DNA from: Streptomyces justiciae
GTDB lineage: Bacteria; Actinomycetota; Actinomycetes; Streptomycetales; Streptomycetaceae
Assembly: GCF_015163075.1 (NCBI RefSeq)
Contig: NZ_JADDXU010000010.1
Location: 186,001 to 250,000 of the forward strand
Length of the DNA: 64,000 nucleotides
Reading direction: 5' to 3'
The translations under genes were made by a program, and so were the position numbers. Each line of letters opens with the position of its first letter. Position 1 is the stretch's first letter. Below are positions 17,624-25,439 of the stretch, one piece after another. The notes beneath the pieces were generated by a model. That model had not been told where the DNA came from. It ran no database searches and saw nothing but the letters and a program-made list of their open reading frames with translations.

Positions 17624-17687
17624 CCCTGCCGGTCGTACCCTCGGCAGCATCTGCCACCTGCCTCCGCCGTGCGCCTACGGTGGAGGC

Positions 17688-18479
17688 ATGTCGACTGTTC
17701 TGATCACCGGCGCCACCTCCGGTCTCGGCCGCTACGTCGCCTTCGAGCTGGTCCGCTCCGGGCATGTGGTCCTCGCCCACGGCCGCGACCCGGGCCGTAC
17801 CGAGCGACTGGTCGAGGAACTCCGCACGGAGGGCGACGCCGAGGCGTTCGTCGCCGACCTGTCCTCGCTGGCGCAGGTGCGCGAGCTGGGCGCGCATGTC
17901 GCCGGCGCGCATCCCGACCTGGACGTACTGATCAACAACGCCGGTGTGGGCGCCGGTTCGCCCGGCGCGGCCCGCGAACTGAGCGCCGACGGCCACGAAC
18001 TGCGGCTCGCCGTCAACTACTTGGCGCCGGTGACCCTGACCCGCACCCTCCTGCCGACGCTGCGCGCCAACACCCCGGCCCGGATCGTCAACGTGGGCTC
18101 GGTGGGCCAGGACCCCGTCGACTTCGACGACATCGAGTTCCGCCGCGGCTACGACGGCTTCGCGGCCTACCGCCGCGCCAAGTTCGCCTTGGCGGCCCAT
18201 ACGTTCGCCCTGGCCGAGGAGCTGGCGGACACAGGCGTAGCAGTGAACGTCCTGCACCCGGCCACCTTCATGGACACGGCGATGGTCCGCGAGGGCGGCG
18301 TCAAGCCCTGGAACACGGTGGCGGACGGCGCCCCGGGCGTACTGGCCCTGGCGACCCAGGACTTGGGCACGGGCGGCTACTTCGACGGCACGAACAAGGC
18401 AAGGGCGCACGAGAGGACGTACGACGGCGGTATTCAGAAGCGACTGACAGCGATCACTGATCAACTCCTGGCACTGTAA
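17688..18479 (+). CDS. Short-chain dehydrogenase/reductase
   Basis: A 263-residue SDR with the NAD(P) motif TGATSGLG (7-14), NNAG (83-86) and the catalytic Ser138, Tyr161 and Lys165 (YRRAK). The closest general subgroup is the retinol-dehydrogenase/WW-domain-oxidoreductase-like SDRs, but the substrate is unknown. It lies 64 bp after pcaL. The ATG is preceded by TACGGT six bases upstream, which fits an own leaderless promoter, although GGAGG is also near, so it need not be part of the pca operon. Confidence 0.85.
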   Translation: MSTVLITGATSGLGRYVAFELVRSGHVVLAHGRDPGRTERLVEELRTEGDAEAFVADLSSLAQVRELGAHVAGAHPDLDVLINNAGVGAGSPGAARELSADGHELRLAVNYLAPVTLTRTLLPTLRANTPARIVNVGSVGQDPVDFDDIEFRRGYDGFAAYRRAKFALAAHTFALAEELADTGVAVNVLHPATFMDTAMVREGGVKPWNTVADGAPGVLALATQDLGTGGYFDGTNKARAHERTYDGGIQKRLTAITDQLLAL

Positions 18480-18480
18480 C

Positions 18481-18560
18481 GCCGCCAGGGGCGCGGGGCT
18501 GCGTCAATTTGCGGCTCCGCCGCGTGGGCGCGACAAGCCACAACGCACCCGCACCGGACC
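18481..18560. repeat. Streptomyces dispersed palindromic intergenic element, copy A
   Basis: The sequence runs from the AGGGGCGCGGGG core, through a CGGCTCCGCCGCG hairpin, to CGCGACAAGCCAC and ACCCGCACC. I recognise this order as a common intergenic repeat of Streptomyces genomes. A shortened copy on the opposite strand lies at 62040-62098. It sits between two convergent genes, right where the ATPase gene ends. Confidence 0.7.
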
Positions 18561-18583
18561 CACAACCAGTCACGACCGAGCTC

Positions 18584-21268
18584 TCAGCGAAGCCCCCGTC
18601 CCGTCTCCAGAACCTCCCGCGCCTGTGCCACCAACCCCTCCGCACCACACGACTTCGCCAGCCCCAACCCCCGCTGAATCTCCGCCACCGACCGCGCAGC
18701 GATCCCGTACTCCACCCGGGCAGCCGCGTGTTCGTACTGACAGGGCGAGGCTTCCAAGTACGTCACCGCCTGCGACAGCAGCCGCACCGCCCGCTGCCCC
18801 GTCTCCAGCGCGGCAGCGCACCGCAGCGCCTCACCGATGGCCGTGTCCGTGCCGAACCGCTCGGCCCGCCGCCGCGCGTCCGTGGCGAGTTGGGCGGCGC
18901 GGGCCGGGTCCTTCGTGGCCAGCGCGCGGGCGAGGTCGAGGGCCCAGGGGACCATCACCGGGTTGTGGTGGCCGCGGGTCGCCGCCGCCTTCTCCGCGGC
19001 CTCCAGTTCGTTGATGCCGTCCTGGGTGCGGCCCACGGCGAGCAGCAGCCGCCCGCGCACCGAGCGCGGGTCGGGCAGCACGATCGTCGACGGGTACGGC
19101 GGGGCGAAGGCGTACTGTTCGGCGATCTCCCAGGCCTCGGCGACATGCCCGCGCGCGAGCAGCGTGTCGACGAGGTTGCAGGTCGCCGACCAGTACAGGG
19201 GCAGCCCGCGGGCGACCCGGTCGGCGATGCGGAGGGACTCGCGCAGCGCGTCCTCGGCCTCCCGGAGGCGGCCGCGCCGACGGTGGTTGAAGCCCAGGAA
19301 GGCGTGTGCCAGGGCCAGATGGCCGCCGCTCCAGCCCGCGGACTCGTAGGTGCGCAGCGCCTCCGTGAACAGGCTCTCCGCGCGGTCGAGGCGGTCGGTG
19401 TACGTGTAGGAGCTGGCCAGCATCATCAGGATCTCGACACCCCACTCGGTGTCGGTCCAGCCGAGTCCGGGTGCCAGTCGGCCGTTGACGAGGGCGCGGT
19501 CGCTGAGTTCGACGACGACCTCGGCGTTCTCGCCGTGGGTCATGGCGTCGAAGCCGCGCAGGATGAGCAGGGCCCGCTCGGAGTTGTCCCGGCCGGTGCA
19601 CCGTGAGGCGAGTTCAGCGAGCCGCTCGGAGCGGCCCGGTGAGCCGGCCTCGCCCGCGTGGATGCCCTCCCACATGTACTGCACGGCCTGGAGCCGGAGT
19701 TGGGAGGGTCCGGGTTCGTGCCGGGCGGCCTCCGCCTCGACCGTGCGGACGGCGTCGTCCAGTTGGTCGTTGTGGATCAGGGCCTGGGAGAGGCGGACGA
19801 CGGCGTCGACGCGCTCGGCGCCGTCGAGGCCCGGCATGGCGAGCGCGGACTGGAGGTGGTCGACGGTGGTGGCGGGTGCGGTCAGGAGGGTGGCGCAGCC
19901 CAGTTCGTAGAGCACGCGCGCGTGGGTCTCCTGCCGGGGCGGTTCCAGCAGGGCCCGCTCCAGACAGCGGCGGGCGGCGTCGGGCGCGCCGACGGCGAGG
20001 TGTTCGCGGGCGGCCTCGCGGAGCTGCTCGACGAGTTCCTCGTCGTCGTCCGGGTGGACTTGGAGGAGGTGCCGGGAGGCCATCGCCGCGCCGAGCCCGG
20101 AGTCGGTGACGACGCGGGCGGCGATGCCGTGCATGGCGGTGCACAGGGCGGGCGGGATGGAGTTGTAGACGGCGCTGGCGATGAGCGGGTGGACGAACTC
20201 CAGGTCGCCGTCGGCGGCCGGGGCGGCGGCGGGGTCGGGTTCGGTCAGGATGCGGGCGCTGCGCAGGAGTTCGGCGCAGCGGACGGCGTCCTCGGTGCCC
20301 ATGGTGGCGAGCTTGGCGACGAGGCCGACGGAGATGCCGGTGCCGAGGATGGCGGCCGCCCAGGCGAACCGGGTGGCCTCGATGCCGAGGCCTTCGAGGC
20401 GGGCGACGAGGCCGCTGCCGCGGGCGGAGCGGTTGAGGGCGCGCAGTTCGGGGGCCTGGGCCTCGACGGGTTCGAGTTCGCTGTCCTGGACCTTGGCGAG
20501 GAGTTCGACGGTCTCGTAGGGGTTGCCGCCGGTGACGGCCCACACCTCGCGGCAGAACGGGGCGTCGGCGTGCTCGCCCAGGGTGGCGCGGGTCAGGCGG
20601 GCGGTGGCGTCCGGGGTCAGCGCGCTGAGCGTGGCGACGGGCGCGTCCGCGGCGGTCGCGACGGCGTCGAGGTGGCGGGCGCTCTCGCCGCTGATGTCTC
20701 CGGGGCGCCGGGCCACCACTACGAGGACGGACAGGTCGTCGAGGCGCTCGACGAACGCGGCGAGCCAGCGCAGGGTCTCCTGGTCGGCCCAGTGGGCGTC
20801 GTCGATGACGAGGACGAGCGGCCAGTCCCGGCGGGCGAGGCGGCGTACGGCGGCCACGAGACCGTCGCACACGCCCTGCGGGTCGGCGTTCCGCTCGCCG
20901 GGCTCGGTCAGGCCGAGGGCAGGGCCGGCGATGTCGTACCAGTCGCCGAGGTACTCGCGCGCCTCCTCCGGCATCAGGGACACCAGGGCGGGCTGGAGCA
21001 GCTGCCGCAGCACGTTGAAGGGGACGGACCTGAGGGTCTCGCCGCCGCGGGCGGACCAGACGGCGCAGCCGCGCGCTTCCGCCATGCGGCGCGTCTCGGC
21101 CAGCAGTGCCGTCTTGCCCAGTCCGGCCTCGCCCCGGAACACCAGCACGCTGCCCGAGGACGAGCGGTCCGCGCGCAGAGTGTCGATCGCCCGCTCGACG
21201 GCGGCGACCTCCTCGTCGCGCTCCCACAGGAAGGCCGAGGCGGCCTGCGCGGGCCGTACCTCCGTCAT
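18584..21268 (-). CDS. Large LuxR-type (LAL-like) ATPase without the C-terminal DNA-binding domain
   Basis: An 894-residue protein with an N-terminal AAA/STAND ATPase: Walker A GEAGLGKT (46-53), Walker B LVLVIDDAHW near 155. A long helical TPR-like region follows. In LAL regulators this is followed by a LuxR helix-turn-helix, but the frame stops at LETGRGLR and the next bases do not encode such a domain. It may be a naturally HTH-less signalling ATPase or a 3'-truncated regulator. A GGGGAGG site seven bases before the ATG supports the start. The short downstream gap carries the dispersed repeat. Confidence 0.82.
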   Translation of the reverse strand: MTEVRPAQAASAFLWERDEEVAAVERAIDTLRADRSSSGSVLVFRGEAGLGKTALLAETRRMAEARGCAVWSARGGETLRSVPFNVLRQLLQPALVSLMPEEAREYLGDWYDIAGPALGLTEPGERNADPQGVCDGLVAAVRRLARRDWPLVLVIDDAHWADQETLRWLAAFVERLDDLSVLVVVARRPGDISGESARHLDAVATAADAPVATLSALTPDATARLTRATLGEHADAPFCREVWAVTGGNPYETVELLAKVQDSELEPVEAQAPELRALNRSARGSGLVARLEGLGIEATRFAWAAAILGTGISVGLVAKLATMGTEDAVRCAELLRSARILTEPDPAAAPAADGDLEFVHPLIASAVYNSIPPALCTAMHGIAARVVTDSGLGAAMASRHLLQVHPDDDEELVEQLREAAREHLAVGAPDAARRCLERALLEPPRQETHARVLYELGCATLLTAPATTVDHLQSALAMPGLDGAERVDAVVRLSQALIHNDQLDDAVRTVEAEAARHEPGPSQLRLQAVQYMWEGIHAGEAGSPGRSERLAELASRCTGRDNSERALLILRGFDAMTHGENAEVVVELSDRALVNGRLAPGLGWTDTEWGVEILMMLASSYTYTDRLDRAESLFTEALRTYESAGWSGGHLALAHAFLGFNHRRRGRLREAEDALRESLRIADRVARGLPLYWSATCNLVDTLLARGHVAEAWEIAEQYAFAPPYPSTIVLPDPRSVRGRLLLAVGRTQDGINELEAAEKAAATRGHHNPVMVPWALDLARALATKDPARAAQLATDARRRAERFGTDTAIGEALRCAAALETGQRAVRLLSQAVTYLEASPCQYEHAAARVEYGIAARSVAEIQRGLGLAKSCGAEGLVAQAREVLETGRGLR

Positions 21269-21562
21269 CCCGTTACCTCCCCAAGTCGCCCGAACGACGT
21301 ACAGACCTCGAGCGTAGCCGTCCGATTGCCCCAGTGGAGGGCGGTCCGGGCAGCTGTTGCCTCGACGGGTGACAGCGGGTACGGAAGGGCGACGCGCCGG
21401 GCCTGTGACCAGTGCCCGCTTATTTATTGACTGTCAGTCAAGAAACGGATTCCGTCCGCCGCCGCCCGCGCGCGAGCGTCCTGTACGGCTCGTCCCGAAC
21501 TGACCGGAAATCCGTACCGGCCCTCTCATCCGACTTTCACCGACGCCTCATACGGTGGGGGC
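21269..21562. promoter_or_regulatory. Divergent intergenic region with a perfect 15-bp palindrome
   Basis: A 294-bp region between divergent genes. TTGACTGTCAGTCAA at 21427-21441 is a perfect 6-3-6 inverted repeat in an AT-rich pocket and looks like a dimeric regulator site. For the rightward gene, TACGGT (21551-21556) lies six bases before the ATG with no Shine-Dalgarno, suggesting leaderless transcription. Which regulator uses the palindrome is unknown. Confidence 0.5.
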
Positions 21563-22579
21563 ATGACGCAGGTGACTCCTCCCGGTTGGTATCCCGATCC
21601 CGGGCAGACAAGTGACGGTCCCGCCACCGAGCGCTGGTGGGACGGCAAGACATGGACTGACCAGACCCGCCCCGCGGGGTCGGCCGCCGCATGGGGTCCT
21701 CCGGCGCAGACCCCCGACGCGGGGGCGTATCCGGCGTACCCGATCTATCCGGCCCAGCCGCCGGCCGGCGGGCGGCGCGGCTTGCGGACGGGCATAGCCG
21801 TCGCGGTCGCCGTCGCGGTCCTCGCCAGCATAGGCGTGGGCGTTTGGGCGCTGACCAGCGACGACGGTGGGGGCGGCGGCACCGCCAACTCCCAGCAGCA
21901 GCCGGGCGGCAACGGCGGTCCCGGCGGCCAGGGCGGCCCCGGTGGCCAGGACGGCGGCCAGGGCGGACCGGGCGGCAACGGCGGGTCCGGAGGCTCCGGT
22001 GGTTCCGGAGGCGCCTCGCCCTCGCCGCAGGAGTCGGAGGCGCCGAAGATCGAGAGCGGTTCGGTGTCCGACTCGATCAGCGGGATCAGCATCCCGATCC
22101 CGGACGGCTGGTACGGCCAGGAGATCCAGGTCGGCGCGTCGGTCACGTCCAACGACTCCTATCAATGCCCCGGCGAGACGTCCAAGACGTGCACGAAGGG
22201 CGGCGCCTACTCCGCGCCGGCCACCGCGTTCGGCCACCAGGACAAGACGGCCGAGGCGGTCGCCAAGGCCGACATCAAGGCCAACGCCGACGAGTCCTAC
22301 GGCGGCAAGACCTACGGCTCGATCACCTCCCACGACGTGCTCGCCTCCAAGGCGGTGACCGTCGCCGGGCAGAAGGGCTATCTGGTCCGCTGGAAGGCGG
22401 TCACCAGCAAGGGCGCCGACGGTTACGTCGAGTCCCTCGCCTTCCCCTCCCCCGCGAACTCGCAGCAGATCGTCGTCGTGCGCTTCGGCGTCGACGTCGG
22501 CGAGCAGCAGTCGGTCATCGACGAGATCACCAAGGGGATCAAGGTGTCGACGGGCGGCGGCAGCGGCCAGGACGTCTGA
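21563..22579 (+). CDS. DUF2510 membrane-anchored protein with exported C-terminal domain
   Basis: A 338-residue protein. The N-terminus is a DUF2510 domain (PGWYPDPG...WWDGKTWTDQTRP), then a proline/tyrosine-rich stretch, one membrane helix (about 75-95), a Gly/Gln/Ser-rich low-complexity linker (about 100-150) and a folded extracellular part containing two cysteines (YQCPGETSKTC) that could form a disulfide. The layout is typical of Streptomyces envelope proteins of unknown function. It ends at a strong shared terminator. Confidence 0.8.
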   Translation: MTQVTPPGWYPDPGQTSDGPATERWWDGKTWTDQTRPAGSAAAWGPPAQTPDAGAYPAYPIYPAQPPAGGRRGLRTGIAVAVAVAVLASIGVGVWALTSDDGGGGGTANSQQQPGGNGGPGGQGGPGGQDGGQGGPGGNGGSGGSGGSGGASPSPQESEAPKIESGSVSDSISGISIPIPDGWYGQEIQVGASVTSNDSYQCPGETSKTCTKGGAYSAPATAFGHQDKTAEAVAKADIKANADESYGGKTYGSITSHDVLASKAVTVAGQKGYLVRWKAVTSKGADGYVESLAFPSPANSQQIVVVRFGVDVGEQQSVIDEITKGIKVSTGGGSGQDV

Positions 22580-22597
22580 GACCCCCGGGACAGCAGT

Positions 22598-22644
22598 CGG
22601 CCGGGTGGGGCGCCTCTCCGCTCAAGAGGAACCCCACCCGGCCG
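22598..22644. terminator. Strong bidirectional terminator with nested hairpin
   Basis: A perfect 13-bp stem, CGGCCGGGTGGGG at 22598-22610 with CCCCACCCGGCCG at 22632-22644, encloses a smaller CCTCT/AGAGG stem. It lies between two convergent genes, so it can act on both. No U-tract follows, as is usual in Streptomyces. Confidence 0.88.
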
Positions 22645-22741
22645 GGGGGTGCGCGCCGCCCCCGTCCCCACGGTGCGGCGCGAACAGGTCACCGTCCAGT
22701 CATCCCGTGGACGGCGGCCTGGGTCTTCGGGTCCTACGTCC

Positions 22742-23356
22742 TCATGTCAGGCCCAGCGCGGGCAGCACGACCGCGTCGACGAAGCGGACCAGATAGTCGG
22801 GATCGGCGTACTCCCCGTCCACCACGGGCCGCGCCCGGATCACCCCGAACAACTGGCACGGGACGTACTCCAGCGCCGGCTGGTCCGCGCTGATCTCACC
22901 GCGTTCGACCCCGCGCTGGAGGATCTCGCTCAGCTCGGCGATCTCCGGGTGGACGAGCGCCTCGCGCAGCGCCATCGCCAGTTCCGCGTCCTGGGTGACG
23001 GCGTGCCCGAGCGCCTGGAGCAGCTTGGTGTCGCCCGTCGACCACCGGCCCGCGGCCCGCGCCACCTCGCGCAGATCGCCCGCGAGCGACCCGGTGTCGA
23101 TGCCCGCGAACTTCGACACCCGCCGGGAGCGCAGCGCGGCCACCACGAACTGGGGCTTGGTCTTCCACTGCCGGTAGAGCGTGGACTTGCTGCAGCGCGT
23201 ACTGGCGGCCACTCCGTCCATGGTCACGGCCTCGTAGCCGCACTCCCGGATCTGTTCGAGCACGGCGTCGAAGAACTCCTGCTCACGCTCGCGCGAGATT
23301 TTGGAGCGGCGCGAGGCGGCGACCGTCTCCGGTCCGTCCGCGGCCTGCGACGTCAT
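22742..23356 (-). CDS. TetR-family regulator
   Basis: A 204-residue regulator with the N-terminal TetR helix-turn-helix (EFFDAVLEQIRECGYEAVTMDGVAASTRCSKSTLYRQWKTK, in part) and a TetR_C_16-like ligand domain. GAGGAGAA lies seven bases before the chosen ATG at 23356; a longer open frame upstream runs through the operator array and is not used. It is divergent from the PAP2/DMT gene pair. The iterated operators between them make it the probable regulator of both directions; the ligand is unknown. Confidence 0.88.
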   Translation of the reverse strand: MTSQAADGPETVAASRRSKISREREQEFFDAVLEQIRECGYEAVTMDGVAASTRCSKSTLYRQWKTKPQFVVAALRSRRVSKFAGIDTGSLAGDLREVARAAGRWSTGDTKLLQALGHAVTQDAELAMALREALVHPEIAELSEILQRGVERGEISADQPALEYVPCQLFGVIRARPVVDGEYADPDYLVRFVDAVVLPALGLT

Positions 23357-23438
23357 GGGCTCTTCTCCTCGGGTTCGAGTGCGGCTCGAGCGGCCGCGGC
23401 CAAAGTGCTGAGGGCTGCATTCCCAGTGTGGCGTATGT

Positions 23439-23518
23439 CTATCGATACTCGAGTGTACCGGTACTCGACCGTATCGGTACACTGGCGTATCGGTACGCAC
23501 CCGTATCGATGAGTGGGT
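23439..23518. promoter_or_regulatory. Five iterated 16-bp operators between TetR and PAP2 genes
   Basis: Units start at 23439, 23455, 23471, 23487 and 23503 with an exact 16-bp step. Each begins with a palindromic decamer related to GTATCGGTAC (CTATCGATAC, GTACCGGTAC, GTATCGGTAC twice, then a decayed GTATCGATGA) followed by six variable bases. The array fills the region just upstream of both divergent starts and most likely binds the adjacent TetR protein cooperatively. Confidence 0.8.
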
Positions 23519-23531
23519 TCCGAGGAGCGCG

Positions 23532-24407
23532 ATGAGTTACCGGCGCTCCGGGAGTCACCAGCTCAGCCCGCACCACCGTCAGCGAAGGGGCCGGGGGATG
23601 AATGCCCGCACCGAGCCTTCAGAAGGAGAGACCGACGCGATAGCTCGGCCTCCGCTCGTCCGTGAGCTCCTGCTCGTCGCAGGGCTCTTCCTCGTCTACA
23701 AGTTCGGCCGCCAGCTGGCGACGGGGCACACCGGCGAGGCCTTCGACAACGCGCACCGCGTGTGGGACCTGGAACGGGCCGTCCGGCTGCCCGGCGAGGG
23801 CTCGGTGCAGAACCTGCTGCTGCACGGCGACACCCTCGTGCACATCGCGAACACCTACTACGCGACGATCCACTTCCCGGCCACCGCGGCCTTCCTGATC
23901 TGGCTCTATCTGCGCCGGCCCGCGCACTACGTGTGGGCGCGCCGCGTCCTCGCCGCCGTCACCGCCGCCGCCCTGGTGGTGCACCTCGCCTTCCCGCTGG
24001 CCCCGCCGCGCATGCTCGCCGCGGCGGGCCTGGTCGACACCGCGAAGGTGTACGGCCCCTCGGTGTACGGCCCGCCGCAGACCGACCACCTCTCGAACCA
24101 GTTCGCGGCGATGCCCTCGCTGCACTTCGGCTGGGCCCTGATGGTGGCGATCGGCCTGATCGTGGCGACCAGGTCGCGCTGGCGCTGGCTGTGGCTGCTG
24201 CACCCGCTGCTGACGCTGACGGTGATCGTCGGCACCGCCAACCACTACTGGCTCGACGCGATCGTCGCCGCCGCCATGCTCGGCATCGCGCTCGCGGTGA
24301 TCCGCCTGCCGCGCCGCACGAAGACCGCGGCGGAGCCGAGCCTCCCGACGGCGGCCCCCGCCGACGCGGACGCCGAGAAGAACGTCCTGGTCGGAGCGGG
24401 CCGATGA
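23532..24407 (+). CDS. PAP2-superfamily membrane phosphatase / inositol-phosphorylceramide-synthase-like protein
   Basis: A 291-residue integral membrane protein with about five helices. PAP2 motifs are present: AMPSLHFGWA (motif with catalytic His) and ANHYWLDA. Such proteins dephosphorylate lipid phosphates or transfer phospholipid head groups. GAGGA nine bases before ATG 23532 supports the start, though ATG 23598 (MNARTEPSEG) would remove an unusual basic N-terminus. It overlaps the transporter gene by ATGA and is preceded by the 16-bp operator array, so TetR control is likely. Confidence 0.82.
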   Translation: MSYRRSGSHQLSPHHRQRRGRGMNARTEPSEGETDAIARPPLVRELLLVAGLFLVYKFGRQLATGHTGEAFDNAHRVWDLERAVRLPGEGSVQNLLLHGDTLVHIANTYYATIHFPATAAFLIWLYLRRPAHYVWARRVLAAVTAAALVVHLAFPLAPPRMLAAAGLVDTAKVYGPSVYGPPQTDHLSNQFAAMPSLHFGWALMVAIGLIVATRSRWRWLWLLHPLLTLTVIVGTANHYWLDAIVAAAMLGIALAVIRLPRRTKTAAEPSLPTAAPADADAEKNVLVGAGR

Positions 24408-25438
24408 GCGCCACCGTCCTCGCCGTCGTCCTGTCCCTGTTCTCCGCCGTCGCCTACGCGGCCGCGGCGGTCGCCCAGGAGCGGCTGGCCTCCCGCGACC
24501 CCGGCTCGGGGATGGCGCGGATGATCACCTCGGGTGCCTGGTGGTGGTCGGTCGTGCTGAACGCCTCCGCGGCGCTGCTGCACGTGGTGGCCCTCAAGTA
24601 CGGCCCGCTCACCGTGGTCCAGCCGCTCGGCGCGCTCACCCTGGTGGCCGCCGTGCCGATGGGCGCGCGCGTCGCCGGGCGCCGGGTCAGCGCGACGGAG
24701 TGGCGGGGTACGGCGTTCACGCTGCTCGGTCTGGCGGCGATCCTGGTCACGGCCTCCGGGTCGGCCCCCGATGCCGTGCTGAGCACGCCCGAGGCGCTCG
24801 CCGTCGCCGGCGTGACGGCCGCGCTGATCGGTCTGCTGGCCCGCAGGGGCACCCGTCCCGGACTGCGGCACGCGACCGGCTCCGGCTTCGCCTCCGGGGT
24901 CGCCTCGGCGCTCACCCAGACGGTGACGGTGGCCGCGACCGACCGCTCGGAGTCACTGCTGAGCGTGCAGGTCATCGGTGTGGCCCTGCTGGTCGCGGCG
25001 TTCGCGGCGGGCGGTCTGCTGCTGTCGCAGGTCGCCTACCGGGGCGGCCTCGGCGCCCCGCTCGCGGTGGTGACCCTGGCGAACCCGGTGGCCGCCGCGG
25101 TGATCGGCCTCGCCCTGCTCGGCGAACGCCTCCAGGGCGGCGCCGCGGGCGTCCTCCTGGCGCTGGCCGGAGCGGGTGTGGCGGCGTGGGGCGTGGTGCT
25201 GCTGAGCCGGGTGACACCGGAGCGGCAGACCCCGTCGGCCAGTCCGATCGTGGCGTCCGGCGGCCCGGTGCCGTCCGTCGTGTCGGTGCCGTCCGTCATG
25301 TCGGTGCCGTCAGTCGTGTCGGCGCCCGACGACCACCCCGTGGCCGCCGTCCTCGCCCTGGAGTCCGCGAAGGCGGCGACCGAGCAGGGGCTGTTGCCCC
25401 GGCAGCCGAAGCAACCGGGGCATCTCACGTCCCTCTGA
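24404..25438 (+). CDS. DMT-superfamily (EamA/NIPA-like) membrane transporter
   Basis: A 344-residue protein with about nine to ten hydrophobic helices and a duplicated-half layout typical of drug/metabolite transporters (GPLTVVQPLGALTLV; GAPLAVVTLANPVAAAVIG). The substrate is unknown. A four-base ATGA overlap couples it to the PAP2 gene. The C-terminal tail (about residue 280 on) is likely cytoplasmic, disordered, and contains a threefold VPSVVS-type repeat. Confidence 0.82.
   Translation: MSATVLAVVLSLFSAVAYAAAAVAQERLASRDPGSGMARMITSGAWWWSVVLNASAALLHVVALKYGPLTVVQPLGALTLVAAVPMGARVAGRRVSATEWRGTAFTLLGLAAILVTASGSAPDAVLSTPEALAVAGVTAALIGLLARRGTRPGLRHATGSGFASGVASALTQTVTVAATDRSESLLSVQVIGVALLVAAFAAGGLLLSQVAYRGGLGAPLAVVTLANPVAAAVIGLALLGERLQGGAAGVLLALAGAGVAAWGVVLLSRVTPERQTPSASPIVASGGPVPSVVSVPSVMSVPSVVSAPDDHPVAAVLALESAKAATEQGLLPRQPKQPGHLTSL
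25268..25321 (+). repeat. Three tandem 18-bp units inside the transporter C-terminal tail
   Basis: Units at 25268-25285, 25286-25303 and 25304-25321 differ by single bases and encode VPSVVS, VPSVMS and VPSVVS. The unit is a multiple of three, so the frame is kept; copy number could vary among strains. Confidence 0.9.
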
Positions 25439-25439
25439 C

